Below, one piece after another: positions 18,721 through 27,353 of a stretch of DNA of 36,352 nucleotides (within the stretch, counting starts at the first letter, position 1; every line of letters starts with the position of its first letter). A program made the position numbers and the translations under genes. The notes under the pieces were generated by a model. It saw nothing but the letters and a program-made list of their open reading frames with translations, was not told the DNA's origin and did no database searches. Source of the DNA: Victivallales bacterium (lineage in GTDB: Bacteria; Verrucomicrobiota; Lentisphaeria; Oligosphaerales; Oligosphaeraceae). The stretch spans positions 1 to 36,352 of the forward strand of contig JAFZIJ010000019.1 in the NCBI GenBank assembly GCA_017554445.1, read 5' to 3'.

Positions 18721-18748
18721 AAGCGCTTCGCGCGACAGAAAAGCGCTT
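18721..18748. promoter_or_regulatory. Paired AAGCGCTT palindromes upstream of the rhamnosidase gene
   Basis: The perfect palindrome AAGCGCTT occurs at 18721-18728 and again at 18741-18748, exactly 20 bp apart, about two helical turns, 70-97 bp before the rhamnosidase start. Such centres are typical of LacI/GalR-type operators, which often control sugar hydrolase genes. Confidence 0.45.
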
Positions 18749-18817
18749 GGAAAAAAGCTTTGTCAAAAAACAAGAGAATGAACAATAGTAGTATAGTAAT
18801 ATAAGGAGAATGAACAG

Positions 18818-21244
18818 ATGGATATGTTGCTGATGGCGTCATTGATTTGGCTAGGCGAACAGGTCGCCCCTGTGGATTCGTATTATCGTTTCCGCAAGAG
18901 CTTCCAACTGAAGGAAACAAAGGAAACCATGCTGCGGCTGTCGGCGGATTCCGACTATGTCGTTTATATCAACGGCAAACGAATCCATGTCATGCAGTTT
19001 CCGGATTTTCCGGATCGCAAGACATTTGCGACCGTTGATGTGACGGAATTTGTGAAGCCGGGCGACAACACGATCGCAGTGTTGGTACATCACATGGGAC
19101 AGAGCTTTTTCACGCATTACAAATGCGATCCGGGCCTGATGGCGATCGTTTCGCAGGCGGGAATGCCTGTCGCCGTGACGGATGCGACATGGAAATGCAG
19201 CATGGATCCGGGCTATACACAGAATCGAAAGGTTATTGTCAGCCCGCAGCTAGGCTTTACCTTTGAATATGATGCACGGAAAGAGGCCGATTGGATGGAG
19301 CCTTCTTTCGATGATAGCGGCTGGGAGGCGGCGACCGTCCACAAGCGGCCGACGGCCAACGGCCATTGGGCATCCATGGAGGAACGTCCAATCCTGCAAT
19401 TGAACCAACTGCCGCCCAAACCCGTGAAACTTGTCTGGCAAGGCTGGCGGATGAAAGCAGCGGGCGTCCCGTTCTTTGGATCGCGATTCGTTCAGGAGGC
19501 TTTCGATGTTCCCGAAGCAGAGCGGGCGGGCGTCAACCGCTTGAAGCCGTCACTACGGCCCGATGGTCCCGCATGGCGTTTCAAAAAGCCGCCACAGGCA
19601 GGTATGGAGTTGGCCTGCACGGTGGATTTCGGGAAGGAATCGACGGGATTTATCACGATTGACGTGGAAGCGGCGGCTGGAACGGTGGTGGAAATCCATC
19701 ATGGCGAACATCTGGACGACGGCCATCCGCGTTCCGTCATCGGACCGCGCAATTTCATCGATCGATATATCTGCCATGACGGCCGCAATCAGTTCACCTA
19801 TCCGCTCCGCCGCATCGGCGGTCGCTACATGCAGTTGATCTTCTCTGAATATGGCGAGACGATGCCCGCCGTCTATTACGCGGGCATCCAAGGCGTGTAC
19901 TATCCGTTGCCGCAGCCAACCTATTTGGACACGGCGGACCGTATGTTGTCCAAGATGCGCGACGTCGCCATTAACACGTTGTTGTGCTGTATGCATGACC
20001 ATTATGAAGACTGCCCGTGGCGCGAACAGTCGTTGTACGCATACGATTCCCGCAACCAGATGCTGTACGGCTACTATGTGTGGGGCAACTACGATTTCGC
20101 GAAAGCGTCGTTGGAACTGCTTGGCCGCTCGTATCTTGGCAACGGCTATCTGGAAATCTGCGCACCGGCGGAATCGTCGATTACGATTCCGTCGTTCACG
20201 ATGGTATGGATTCCATCGCTGCTGGAGCTTTACATGCATTCCGGCAGTCTGGACGAATACAAACGGCAGAAGGAAACAGTCAAGAAGATTCTGGAATCCG
20301 CTTTGGCGCGAAAGTCCCGCGTGGAAGGACTTTACGAGCCCGGCAACGAGAAGCGGATTTGGAATTTCTTTGAATGGACAGGCCGTCTGGACCGTTGCCC
20401 CGCATTCCCTGATTCGCTCTACAATATATATATGTACGAAGCGTTGGGCGCGGCGTCGAAATTGGCGGCGGCGGATGGCGATGAAGAGGCCTCCGCACGC
20501 TATGGCGCTGCGGCGAAGGAACTTGGAGCCGTCATTGAAAAAATGTTCTGGGACGAAAAGAAGCAGTGCTACGGCTATCTGCTGCCGTCCGAAAATGCGA
20601 ATCAAGAGGATTACGAGCATGTTCAGGCGTTGATGCTGTTCAACAATCTCGTGCCAGAGGAGAAGATTGATGCTGTCGTGAGATCCATTATCGGTGGCAA
20701 GTTGGTCGCCTGCACCTACAGTTCACTGCCGTATCTGGTTCGTGGCATGGCGGACAAGACGCCAAAAGCGCGGATGCACATCTACGATCGTATCTACGAT
20801 GAATTCAGTAAATGGACGATCAATGGCTTCACCTCCCTGCCGGAGACGCCGACTGGTCCGGACGATTTCTATTGGGCGGGGTCCTGCTGCCATGGTTGGA
20901 GCGCGATTCCCGCGTATTACATCAATTGTATCATACTGGGCGTTCGTCCGTTGGAGCCTGGATTCAAGAAGTTTGAAGTGAAGCCGTATCCGGGCAGACA
21001 GCGCCGCGCAGGCGGGATGATTCCCACGCCGAACGGCGACATTCAAGTCATGTGGGAGAAACGAAACGAAGACGATCCTGCCAAGATGGGCCTGTATGTG
21101 GAAGTCTTCTATCCGGAAGGCACGACGTTTGTGACGGATTCCTATCCAGAGTTCCCGATTCTGGAAGTTGTTCCCATGAAATACACGCTGGATCAAAAAA
21201 GCAAAATGCCGACCGGCGTGCGGCTTGAACCTAGGCGGAAATAA
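18818..21244 (+). CDS. GH78-type alpha-L-rhamnosidase
   Basis: The 808-residue protein has an N-terminal beta-sandwich region (YYRFRKSFQLKE, SADSDYVVYINGKRI) and a central domain with FGKESTGFITIDVEA and HHGEHLDDG. An (alpha/alpha)6-barrel follows, with the acid-rich EDCPWREQSLYAYDSRNQ, close to the DCPxRxE block that carries catalytic acids in GH78. The C-terminal part has the typical GPDDFYWAGSCCHGWSAIPAYY, and FEVKPYPG follows. It should release terminal L-rhamnose from glycans or plant polymers. No signal peptide is visible since IWLGEQVAP starts the fold, so it is likely cytoplasmic. AAGGAGA eight bases upstream supports the ATG at 18818. The family is strong; the substrate is inferred. 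Confidence 0.9.
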   Translation: MDMLLMASLIWLGEQVAPVDSYYRFRKSFQLKETKETMLRLSADSDYVVYINGKRIHVMQFPDFPDRKTFATVDVTEFVKPGDNTIAVLVHHMGQSFFTHYKCDPGLMAIVSQAGMPVAVTDATWKCSMDPGYTQNRKVIVSPQLGFTFEYDARKEADWMEPSFDDSGWEAATVHKRPTANGHWASMEERPILQLNQLPPKPVKLVWQGWRMKAAGVPFFGSRFVQEAFDVPEAERAGVNRLKPSLRPDGPAWRFKKPPQAGMELACTVDFGKESTGFITIDVEAAAGTVVEIHHGEHLDDGHPRSVIGPRNFIDRYICHDGRNQFTYPLRRIGGRYMQLIFSEYGETMPAVYYAGIQGVYYPLPQPTYLDTADRMLSKMRDVAINTLLCCMHDHYEDCPWREQSLYAYDSRNQMLYGYYVWGNYDFAKASLELLGRSYLGNGYLEICAPAESSITIPSFTMVWIPSLLELYMHSGSLDEYKRQKETVKKILESALARKSRVEGLYEPGNEKRIWNFFEWTGRLDRCPAFPDSLYNIYMYEALGAASKLAAADGDEEASARYGAAAKELGAVIEKMFWDEKKQCYGYLLPSENANQEDYEHVQALMLFNNLVPEEKIDAVVRSIIGGKLVACTYSSLPYLVRGMADKTPKARMHIYDRIYDEFSKWTINGFTSLPETPTGPDDFYWAGSCCHGWSAIPAYYINCIILGVRPLEPGFKKFEVKPYPGRQRRAGGMIPTPNGDIQVMWEKRNEDDPAKMGLYVEVFYPEGTTFVTDSYPEFPILEVVPMKYTLDQKSKMPTGVRLEPRRK

Positions 21245-21254
21245 GGCAAAAACT

Positions 21255-21298
21255 CTAGGCTCCTAGAAGGCTAGAATTCTAGAAGCCTAGAGGTCTAG
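21255..21298. repeat. Six-copy CTAG array with exact 8-bp period
   Basis: CTAG occurs at 21255, 21263, 21271, 21279, 21287 and 21295, each separated by four variable bases. It fills nearly the whole 56-bp gap between the convergent rhamnosidase and glutamine synthetase genes. Because CTAG is self-complementary, the array is nearly palindromic. Confidence 0.95.
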
Positions 21299-21300
21299 TT

Positions 21301-23439
21301 TTAATAAATAAACAGCATTTCGCGGTATTTGGGCAGAGGCCAGAGGTCGTCATCGACATCGAGTTCAAGCGTGTCGATGATGACGCGGAGGGCGCGAAGG
21401 GCGGCCATGATTTTCTCCGGACCGTCATGAAGAGCCGCCGCGAGACTGTCGTTGGCTTTGGCAAGCTGGTCGATGCCATCGCCGATTTTCTGTGCTTTTG
21501 TCTTCAGACCGGCCGTTCCCGCCTTGAGGCCGCAGGCCTTGGCGTTGGCAAGGGCGGCGGCGAGCCGCCCGAACTGCTGTTCGGCGGCGGGAGCGATCAT
21601 GCTTCGGGCGATTTCGAGACCGATTTCGCCTTCGATGCGAATCTTGCGGTGATAGACTTCCTGGAACACTTCGTAACGCGAATCGATTTCCGTGTTCGAC
21701 AGGACACCGTATTTCTGGAAGAGCGTTTTGGTGGTGGTTTTACGGAAGTTGTCGATGGCGGGGAGGGTGCTGGCCAGATTGGGAAGGCCGCGACGGGCGG
21801 CTTCGTCCAGCCATTCCTTGCCGTAGTTGTCGCCGTTGAAGATGATGCGGCGGTGTTTGACAAGACTTTCGTGGCAAAGCTCTTGCAGCTTCTTGTTGAA
21901 GTCCTTGACGCCGACAATCGGTTCGAGCCTGTCGGCGAAATAATCCAGTGATTCCGCGACGATGGTGTTGAGGACGAGATTGACCTCCGCGCAGGATTGG
22001 CTGGCGCCCGGTGCGCGGAATTCAAACTTGTTACCTGTGAAGGCGAAAGGACTTGTGCGGTTGCGATCCGTCGTGTCACGCGGCAGGACAGGAATGGAAT
22101 CGACGCCGATGCGCATTTTGGCGGGCTTGCGGTTGCCGACGGCGACGCCCGAACCAATGCGATCCAGTACTTCCGTGAGCTGTTCGCCAAGGAAGATGGA
22201 GATGATGGCGGGCGGCGCTTCGTGCGAGCCGAGACGGTGGTCGTTGTCCGCCGTGGCGGTCGCGGCGCGGAGCAGGTCGCTATGGATATCAACGGCGCGG
22301 ATGATGGCTGTGAGAAGCGTCAGGAAAATGGCGTTTTCCTGCGGCGTCTCGCCTGGATCAAGCAGGTTTTTCGTGCCGTAGGAAAGCCCCCAGTTGTTGT
22401 GTTTGCCGGAACCGTTGATGCCTGCGAAAGGCTTTTCATGGAGGAGGCAGACGAGTCCGTTTCGTTCAGAAACTTGTCGTAAGACCTCCATAATGAGCAT
22501 GTTATGGTCGATGGCAAGATTCTGGTCTTCAAAAATCGGAGCCAATTCGAACTGCGCGGGAGCGGTTTCGTTATGGCGCGTCTTGGCGGGAATGCCAAGC
22601 TTCCACAATTCGTTTTCGACTTCCTCCATGAAGGCGAGAACGCGTGGCTTGATGGAGCCGAAATAATGGTCTTCCAACTGCTGATGTTTGGCCGGCGGCG
22701 CTCCGAAAAGCGTTCGTCCCGCCTGGATGAGATCCGGTCGTTGCAGATAGAATTTTTTGTCGATCAGGAAATATTCCTGTTCGATGCCGAGCGTGATATG
22801 GACATGTTCGTCCGGCAGGCCGAAGCAATGCATCAACCGTTTCACGGCATGCGCTAAAGCCTGCTGCGAACGCAGAACAGGCGTTTTCTTATCCAGAACT
22901 TCGCCTGTATATGAGCAGAAGATGGTTGGAATGCAGAGCGTTGCGCCGTTGGCGTGGCGTTTGATGAAAGCGGGGCTTGTCGGATCCCATGCTGTATAGC
23001 CACGAGCCTCAAACGTGCTGCGCAAACCGCCGGACGGGAAACTGGACGCGTCCGGTTCGCCGACGATGAGCTTCTTGCCGGAGAACTCCATGATGACCTG
23101 TCCTTTTCCGGCAGGCTCGATGAAGGCGTCGTGCTTTTCAGCCGTGCCGCCGTTGAGCGGCTGGAACCAATGCGTGAAATGTGTCGCTCCTCTGGAGACG
23201 GCCCATTCCTTCATGGCCTGCGCGACTTCGTCGGCGATGTCCGGATCGAAGGGGGCTTCGCCTGAAATCGTCGCAAGAAGTTTAGCGGCAGTTTCTTCTG
23301 AAAGGAAACGCCGGATGGCGGCTTCTCCGAAGACATCCTCCGCATAGTGTTCCAACGACGCGGCGGCCGCGGGCATGGGGGGACGTGCCCGCAGTTCGGC
23401 GACGGCGTTGACGGCATGTTCGCGATTGCAACTGCTCAT
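21301..23439 (-). CDS. glnN: Type III glutamine synthetase (GSIII)
   Basis: The 712-residue protein has GSIII landmarks: the early FGEAAIRRFL block, THFTHWFQPLNGGTAEKHD, FSGKKLIVGEPDASSFPSGG, IEQEYFLID, RHNETAPAQFELAP, the GSGKHNNWG ATP/glutamate site, LGSHEAPPAIISIFLG and NRTSPFAFTGNKFEFRAPG. The length is typical of GSIII (about 700-730), far longer than GSI. It makes glutamine from glutamate and ammonium using ATP and would be a main nitrogen-assimilation enzyme. A ribosome site (AAGGAATG) precedes the ATG at 23439. It starts 24 bp after the endonuclease-family gene, so the two may be cotranscribed. Confidence 0.97.
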   Translation of the reverse strand: MSSCNREHAVNAVAELRARPPMPAAAASLEHYAEDVFGEAAIRRFLSEETAAKLLATISGEAPFDPDIADEVAQAMKEWAVSRGATHFTHWFQPLNGGTAEKHDAFIEPAGKGQVIMEFSGKKLIVGEPDASSFPSGGLRSTFEARGYTAWDPTSPAFIKRHANGATLCIPTIFCSYTGEVLDKKTPVLRSQQALAHAVKRLMHCFGLPDEHVHITLGIEQEYFLIDKKFYLQRPDLIQAGRTLFGAPPAKHQQLEDHYFGSIKPRVLAFMEEVENELWKLGIPAKTRHNETAPAQFELAPIFEDQNLAIDHNMLIMEVLRQVSERNGLVCLLHEKPFAGINGSGKHNNWGLSYGTKNLLDPGETPQENAIFLTLLTAIIRAVDIHSDLLRAATATADNDHRLGSHEAPPAIISIFLGEQLTEVLDRIGSGVAVGNRKPAKMRIGVDSIPVLPRDTTDRNRTSPFAFTGNKFEFRAPGASQSCAEVNLVLNTIVAESLDYFADRLEPIVGVKDFNKKLQELCHESLVKHRRIIFNGDNYGKEWLDEAARRGLPNLASTLPAIDNFRKTTTKTLFQKYGVLSNTEIDSRYEVFQEVYHRKIRIEGEIGLEIARSMIAPAAEQQFGRLAAALANAKACGLKAGTAGLKTKAQKIGDGIDQLAKANDSLAAALHDGPEKIMAALRALRVIIDTLELDVDDDLWPLPKYREMLFIY

Positions 23440-23451
23440 GATGGCATTCCT

Positions 23452-23466
23452 TGAGACAATGTCTCA
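23452..23466. promoter_or_regulatory. Palindrome between the endonuclease-family gene and glnN
   Basis: TGAGACA and TGTCTCA form a perfect 7-bp inverted repeat with a single central A. It covers the stop of the upstream gene and lies just before the glnN ribosome site, where it could be an operator or an mRNA hairpin limiting glnN translation. Confidence 0.45.
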
Positions 23467-24261
23467 GTAGAGATCCGCGACGAGCGGGAAGTGGTCGGAC
23501 GGATAGAGGTCGTTCTCACTGTCGTCGAAGACGAAGAGGTTGCGGACGTGGAATTCGTTGTTGACGAAGATGTAGTCGATCGGGCCTTTGTGCGGCGGTT
23601 CGACGCCGTCTTTCATGACGCGGTAGCCTGTGAACGTATAGGTCGGGCCGACGAGCGGCGTCTCCGTGATTTTCGTGGAGTTGCGCATGAATTTTTCGGC
23701 ATGCGCGATGACTTCGTCTTCCGGCAGGACGTTGAAATCGCCTGTGAGAACGACTGGGCCCTTCGGGGAGATTTCCTTCATCTTCTGGAAAATGAGCTTG
23801 ATGCCGTTGATCTGGGCAAGCTTGGAACGGTGGTCCAGATGTGTGTTGAAGTGGGTGAATTCAAGACCGGTCTTCTTGTCAGTGAACGTCGCCCATGTGC
23901 AGATTCGCGTGCAGGCGGTTTCCCATGAACGGGATCCTGCGACATCCGGCGTCTCGGAAAGCCAGAAGGTCTTGGAACCGTGGCAGATAAAACGGTCTTT
24001 GCGATAGATGATGCAGGAATATTCGCCTTTTTCGACGCCGTCTTCGCGAGCGACGCCTGTGTAGGCCCATGAACCTTCCGTCATGATGCCGTCGATTTGC
24101 ATCTTCATGGCCTCTTGAAGGCCCGCGATGGCGACGTCATGGCGATTGAGCAACGCGAGAAGGCGCGGCAGGCGGGAGACCCAGTCGTTTGGCGGCTTGT
24201 CGCACGGGTTGCGGATATTGTAGGAGGCGAGACGCAGGAAGGATTCGGGGACGTTGCTCAT
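23464..24261 (-). CDS. Endonuclease/exonuclease/phosphatase-family hydrolase
   Basis: The 265-residue protein has the EEP fold motifs in order: LRLASYNIRN, AIAGLQEAMKMQ, FTHFNTHLDHRS, VVLTGDFNVLPEDE, IDYIFVN and YPSDHFPLVADLY. The catalytic residues Asn, Glu, His, Asp/Asn and the final Asp-His pair are therefore all present. No signal peptide is seen. The family cleaves phosphodiesters in DNA, RNA or phospholipids, or acts on small phosphorylated molecules, so the substrate cannot be stated. It sits upstream of glnN in the same direction, and its stop lies in a palindrome. Confidence 0.9.
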   Translation of the reverse strand: MSNVPESFLRLASYNIRNPCDKPPNDWVSRLPRLLALLNRHDVAIAGLQEAMKMQIDGIMTEGSWAYTGVAREDGVEKGEYSCIIYRKDRFICHGSKTFWLSETPDVAGSRSWETACTRICTWATFTDKKTGLEFTHFNTHLDHRSKLAQINGIKLIFQKMKEISPKGPVVLTGDFNVLPEDEVIAHAEKFMRNSTKITETPLVGPTYTFTGYRVMKDGVEPPHKGPIDYIFVNNEFHVRNLFVFDDSENDLYPSDHFPLVADLY

Positions 24262-24439
24262 GATGGTGCCTTGGTGTTTGTGGTTTTTGTGAAAAAACGA
24301 ACGATAAAATAAAATATGTTAATTTAATGCGGAATGGCGATTTTTCATTCAATTGCTTTTTGGCAAAATGACGTTATTCTATGGTATAGGTTGTTTTCAT
24401 GTGTTTTTTAATTGAAAATCATCAATGAAAGGAGTCAAG

Positions 24440-25888
24440 ATGTTTAGAAAGATCATGGCGATGGCGGTGCTCATGTCGTTCTGCGCGATGGCGCAGGATG
24501 TCTTCATGGGCGACTACAAAGGCACGTTGAAGGACGCTGAAGGCAAGGAAAGCGCACTCTGCGCACAAGTCTGGGCGACTGGCAAAGGCGGCTATCAGGC
24601 GGTTTTCACGGAGACGATCTACGAAGCGCCGAAACCGAAAGTCCTGCTGAAGGTTGATGGCAAACTGGATGGCGACAAAGTCGTGTTCAATGACGGTGGC
24701 GCGACCATCGCCAACGGCGTGTTTGCGGGAAATATCGCATTGGGCGCAATTAACATGAAGTCGTTCAAGCTCGTGTCGCCAACGTTAGGCTTGCAGCCTC
24801 CGGAAGGCGCTGTTGTTCTTGTCGGCCCGGGCAAGCGTATGTCGCAGTGGCGCAACGCGACACGTGCGGCGGGCATTGTTGATTTGAACAGACGTCTAGC
24901 CCGTGCCGTCAATTGCGTCGGTTATTTGAGCAATACGATCATCAGCGACAAAGAGCAGAGCGTCATTATGCGCTCTGGATCAGATGACGGCTTGGTGGTT
25001 TTCCTGAACGGCCTGAAGGTTTATGAAAAGAACGTGCCGCGCAGTCTTGCGACGGATGACGACACGATTTCTCTCAATCTGAAACAAGGCGAGAACACGC
25101 TGTTGCTGAAGGTTTCGCAGGGCGGCGGCGACTGGCAAGCCCATGCCCGCATCTGCGGCGCGGACGGAAATGCCGTTCCCGGAATCTCCTACAAGCTTCA
25201 TCCGCAAGGACTTGCCATGGACAAGAAAGGCGCCATCATGGCGTGGAACATCGCCGGACCGTTCACCGTACAGGGCAAAGATGGTTTTGCGGCCATGAAA
25301 GCAGCGTTTGCTCCTGAAACTGGCGAGGCCGTCGAATGGAAACTTGTGGAAGACCGCCGTATGGGCGGTGAACGTTGGGGCGTCAGCGAAGACGGCGGCA
25401 CGCTGGAAGTCCGTCGTGGCGGCGGCAGCATCATCAGCGGTCCCGAATACGGCTCCTGCATCATGCACGTCGAATTCAAAACGTCCTACATGCCCGAAGC
25501 GCGTGGACAGGGCCGTTGCAACAGCGGCGTCTATACGCAGGGCCGCATCGAAATGCAGATTCTCGACAGCTATGCTCTCGAAGGCCGCGACAACGAATGC
25601 GGCGGCATCTACCAGCAGAGCCGTCCGATCGTGAACATGTGCCTCCCGCCTGAAACGTGGCAGACCTACGATATCGACTACACGGCGGCGAAATTCGACG
25701 CCGAAGGCAAGGTGATTGAAGACGCTATCCTGACGGTCAAGCAGAACGGCGTCATCATTCATGACCATCTCCGCGTCAAGCCGACGCCTGGCGGCCTCGG
25801 CGGAACCGCCGTGCCGAAAGGCCCGCTCATGTTGCAGGATCACGGCAACACGTTGTGGTTCAGAAATATATGGTTTAAGGAAAAATAA
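24440..25888 (+). CDS. Secreted DUF1080 (3-keto-disaccharide hydrolase) domain protein
   Basis: The ATG at 24440 is chosen because AAAGGAG lies just before it; an in-frame ATG at 24425 would add five residues. A signal peptide (MFRKIMAMAVLMSFCAMA/QD) leads a 482-residue protein. An N-terminal beta-rich part carries GDYKGTLKDAEGKES. The middle segment SGSDDGLVVFLNGLKVYE resembles a jelly-roll/PA14-like module. The C-terminal third has the DUF1080 signature: GRCNSGVYTQGRIEMQILDS, NECGGIY, PPETWQTYDIDY and MLQDHGNTLWFRNIWF. This domain has a concanavalin-like fold and is common in secreted sugar-active proteins of PVC bacteria and Bacteroidota. It probably works in the periplasm on glycosides; the reaction is inferred. 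Confidence 0.9.
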   Translation: MFRKIMAMAVLMSFCAMAQDVFMGDYKGTLKDAEGKESALCAQVWATGKGGYQAVFTETIYEAPKPKVLLKVDGKLDGDKVVFNDGGATIANGVFAGNIALGAINMKSFKLVSPTLGLQPPEGAVVLVGPGKRMSQWRNATRAAGIVDLNRRLARAVNCVGYLSNTIISDKEQSVIMRSGSDDGLVVFLNGLKVYEKNVPRSLATDDDTISLNLKQGENTLLLKVSQGGGDWQAHARICGADGNAVPGISYKLHPQGLAMDKKGAIMAWNIAGPFTVQGKDGFAAMKAAFAPETGEAVEWKLVEDRRMGGERWGVSEDGGTLEVRRGGGSIISGPEYGSCIMHVEFKTSYMPEARGQGRCNSGVYTQGRIEMQILDSYALEGRDNECGGIYQQSRPIVNMCLPPETWQTYDIDYTAAKFDAEGKVIEDAILTVKQNGVIIHDHLRVKPTPGGLGGTAVPKGPLMLQDHGNTLWFRNIWFKEK

Positions 25889-25904
25889 ACGGTTTTAAGC
25901 TTGT

Positions 25905-25942
25905 GCGCCCCCGCTGATGAATTTCGGCGGGGGCGCTTTTTT
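25905..25942 (+). terminator. Rho-independent terminator after the DUF1080 gene
   Basis: A perfect 10-bp GC stem (GCGCCCCCGC at 25905-25914 with GCGGGGGCGC at 25927-25936), a 12-nt loop and six T residues lie 16 bp past the stop codon. Confidence 0.95.
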
Positions 25943-25957
25943 ATAGGAAACACTTTG

Positions 25958-26046
25958 TTCTGGATATTCTGGAAGTTCTGGATATTCTGGAATGGCTTCT
26001 TGGCTGGACAATCCAGAACATCCAGAACATCCAGTAAATCCAGAAT
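25958..26046. repeat. Nonamer-built inverted repeat element 1
   Basis: The left arm has four 9-bp units of TTCTGGAWR type (25958-25993). The right arm has four 9-bp units of ATCCAGAAC type (26011-26046). The 17-bp centre contains GGCTTCTTGGC. The arms are complementary, so the element can fold into a long hairpin. It fills the gap between convergent genes and ends 2 bp before the stop codon of the minus-strand gene. Confidence 0.9.
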
Positions 26047-26048
26047 GC

Positions 26049-27329
26049 CTAATTATTTGGCACCAGTGCCAGATGGAAGCCGTAGAGTCTGTTTTGGAAG
26101 ACGTCAAGGCGGCGCCCAAGCCCTGAAAGACGCCCTTTGTATTGGATGACGGCGAGATTCCATTCGGCGTCCGTCGGCAGGGCGAAATGATAGCCTAGCG
26201 GGAGCTGATTCGCAAAATGGCTGTTCAGACGACGGCAGAAATCGTTCGCTTCGTCAAGACCGACGCCCAGCGTGTTCAACGGCGTCTGCATCAACGCCTG
26301 CCATTGGGATTGCGTGATTTCCTGTTCCGTCAGCCAGAAATCTTTCGGAATGGTGATTTGATAGGATGGGGCGGTGGTGCTTCCATACAGCGACACTGGC
26401 TGGTAGCTTCCGGCGTTGACTTTAACCAATTCCAACGGAATGTTTTGTGGAAGGAAAAAAGTCATTTTTGCACCGTCGAATTTGATTTCGGTGGGCTGTT
26501 TGACGATGTGGACGATTGGCGATACCGCCGCGACAACGGCGTTTTTCACGGCTTTCACAAGATGGATGAGGCCGCCGCCGATGATGCAGACAATCAACAG
26601 CATCAACAGGAAGAAATGGCTGCAGCAACAACCCCGTGGAGCCTTGCGTTTGGGTGTTTTTTGTGGTTGATCCTTCTGAAAGAGATTCGGCGGATTGGCG
26701 GTTTTGTTGCATGGCGGTTGATGCACGGGGCGTGATGTCGCCGTCGTGGTTTTCGGGGGGGGCGCAACATGGACGGCTTGCTTGGGCTTCGGTGCGTTTT
26801 TGTCCGTCGGCGTCGCCATGGGAATTGGTTTCGCAAGACGCGGGCCGATTTGCGTCGAAGCGATTCGCACGACCTGCAACCATGAGGGGAAGGCATCGAC
26901 GAGTTCATCTGGTGTCAGATAACAGTCGTTCCTTTGCGCGACATGGCGTTCCACGGCGGTTCCAAGGCTATGTTCGAAGCTTTGGAGCTTCTTTGGCAAG
27001 TCATTGTCTTCCAAGGAGGTGAGACTGTTTTGATGAATCCAGTCATACATGCCGACGGCGTTGCCGAGCATGTTGAATTTCAGCGTCAATTCAACCGTTG
27101 CGGTCTGCGGCTGGCCGTTGCATTGGACGTTTGGAAACAGCGTGGCGTTGAATTCCAGCGGCGTGACGAAGAACGAATTGGGCCATTGTTTCGTATTGCG
27201 GCAGGTCTGACGACCGAAAATCTGCCTGCCGGCGGCGTCCTGCGCAAGCAGATAGATATTCTGCTCCGCAAATGGAATTTGCAGAGATTCGATGTCGGAA
27301 TTGCTTGTGACTTTTTTCAGAAGAAGCAT
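26049..27329 (-). CDS. Membrane-anchored protein with a short, degenerate SUMF1/FGE-like domain
   Basis: The 426-residue protein has an unrecognised N-terminal domain (about 10-165, strands then helices, TVELTLKFNMLG and LPKKLQSFEHSLG). A Pro/Lys-rich linker follows (165-232), then GCCCS and one TM segment (238-258). Residues 298-424 resemble a trimmed formylglycine-generating-enzyme/SUMF1 domain: ELVKVNAGSYQ, DFWLTEQEITQSQWQALMQ, DEANDFCRRLNS, ALPTDAEWNLAV and the final GFHLALVP. That domain is about 127 residues, roughly half the usual size. It lacks the central GNVWEW region and the catalytic cysteines, so it is probably a binding rather than an enzymatic domain. It follows the 295-residue membrane protein gene by 24 bp and faces away from the ESCRT-like genes. 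Confidence 0.75.
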   Translation of the reverse strand: MLLLKKVTSNSDIESLQIPFAEQNIYLLAQDAAGRQIFGRQTCRNTKQWPNSFFVTPLEFNATLFPNVQCNGQPQTATVELTLKFNMLGNAVGMYDWIHQNSLTSLEDNDLPKKLQSFEHSLGTAVERHVAQRNDCYLTPDELVDAFPSWLQVVRIASTQIGPRLAKPIPMATPTDKNAPKPKQAVHVAPPPKTTTATSRPVHQPPCNKTANPPNLFQKDQPQKTPKRKAPRGCCCSHFFLLMLLIVCIIGGGLIHLVKAVKNAVVAAVSPIVHIVKQPTEIKFDGAKMTFFLPQNIPLELVKVNAGSYQPVSLYGSTTAPSYQITIPKDFWLTEQEITQSQWQALMQTPLNTLGVGLDEANDFCRRLNSHFANQLPLGYHFALPTDAEWNLAVIQYKGRLSGLGRRLDVFQNRLYGFHLALVPNN

Positions 27330-27353
27330 GGTCGGACGATAGTTGAGGCGTGG

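Noticed and set aside
19553..20620. 355-residue minus-strand open frame
   Set aside because: Antisense to the catalytic region of the rhamnosidase; no recognisable motif.
24980..25843. 287-residue minus-strand open frame
   Set aside because: Shadow of the DUF1080 protein, whose C-terminal signature is on the plus strand.
25958..26046. CRISPR array
   Set aside because: Units are 9 bp with no spacers and the arms are inverted, unlike CRISPR repeats of 24-40 bp.
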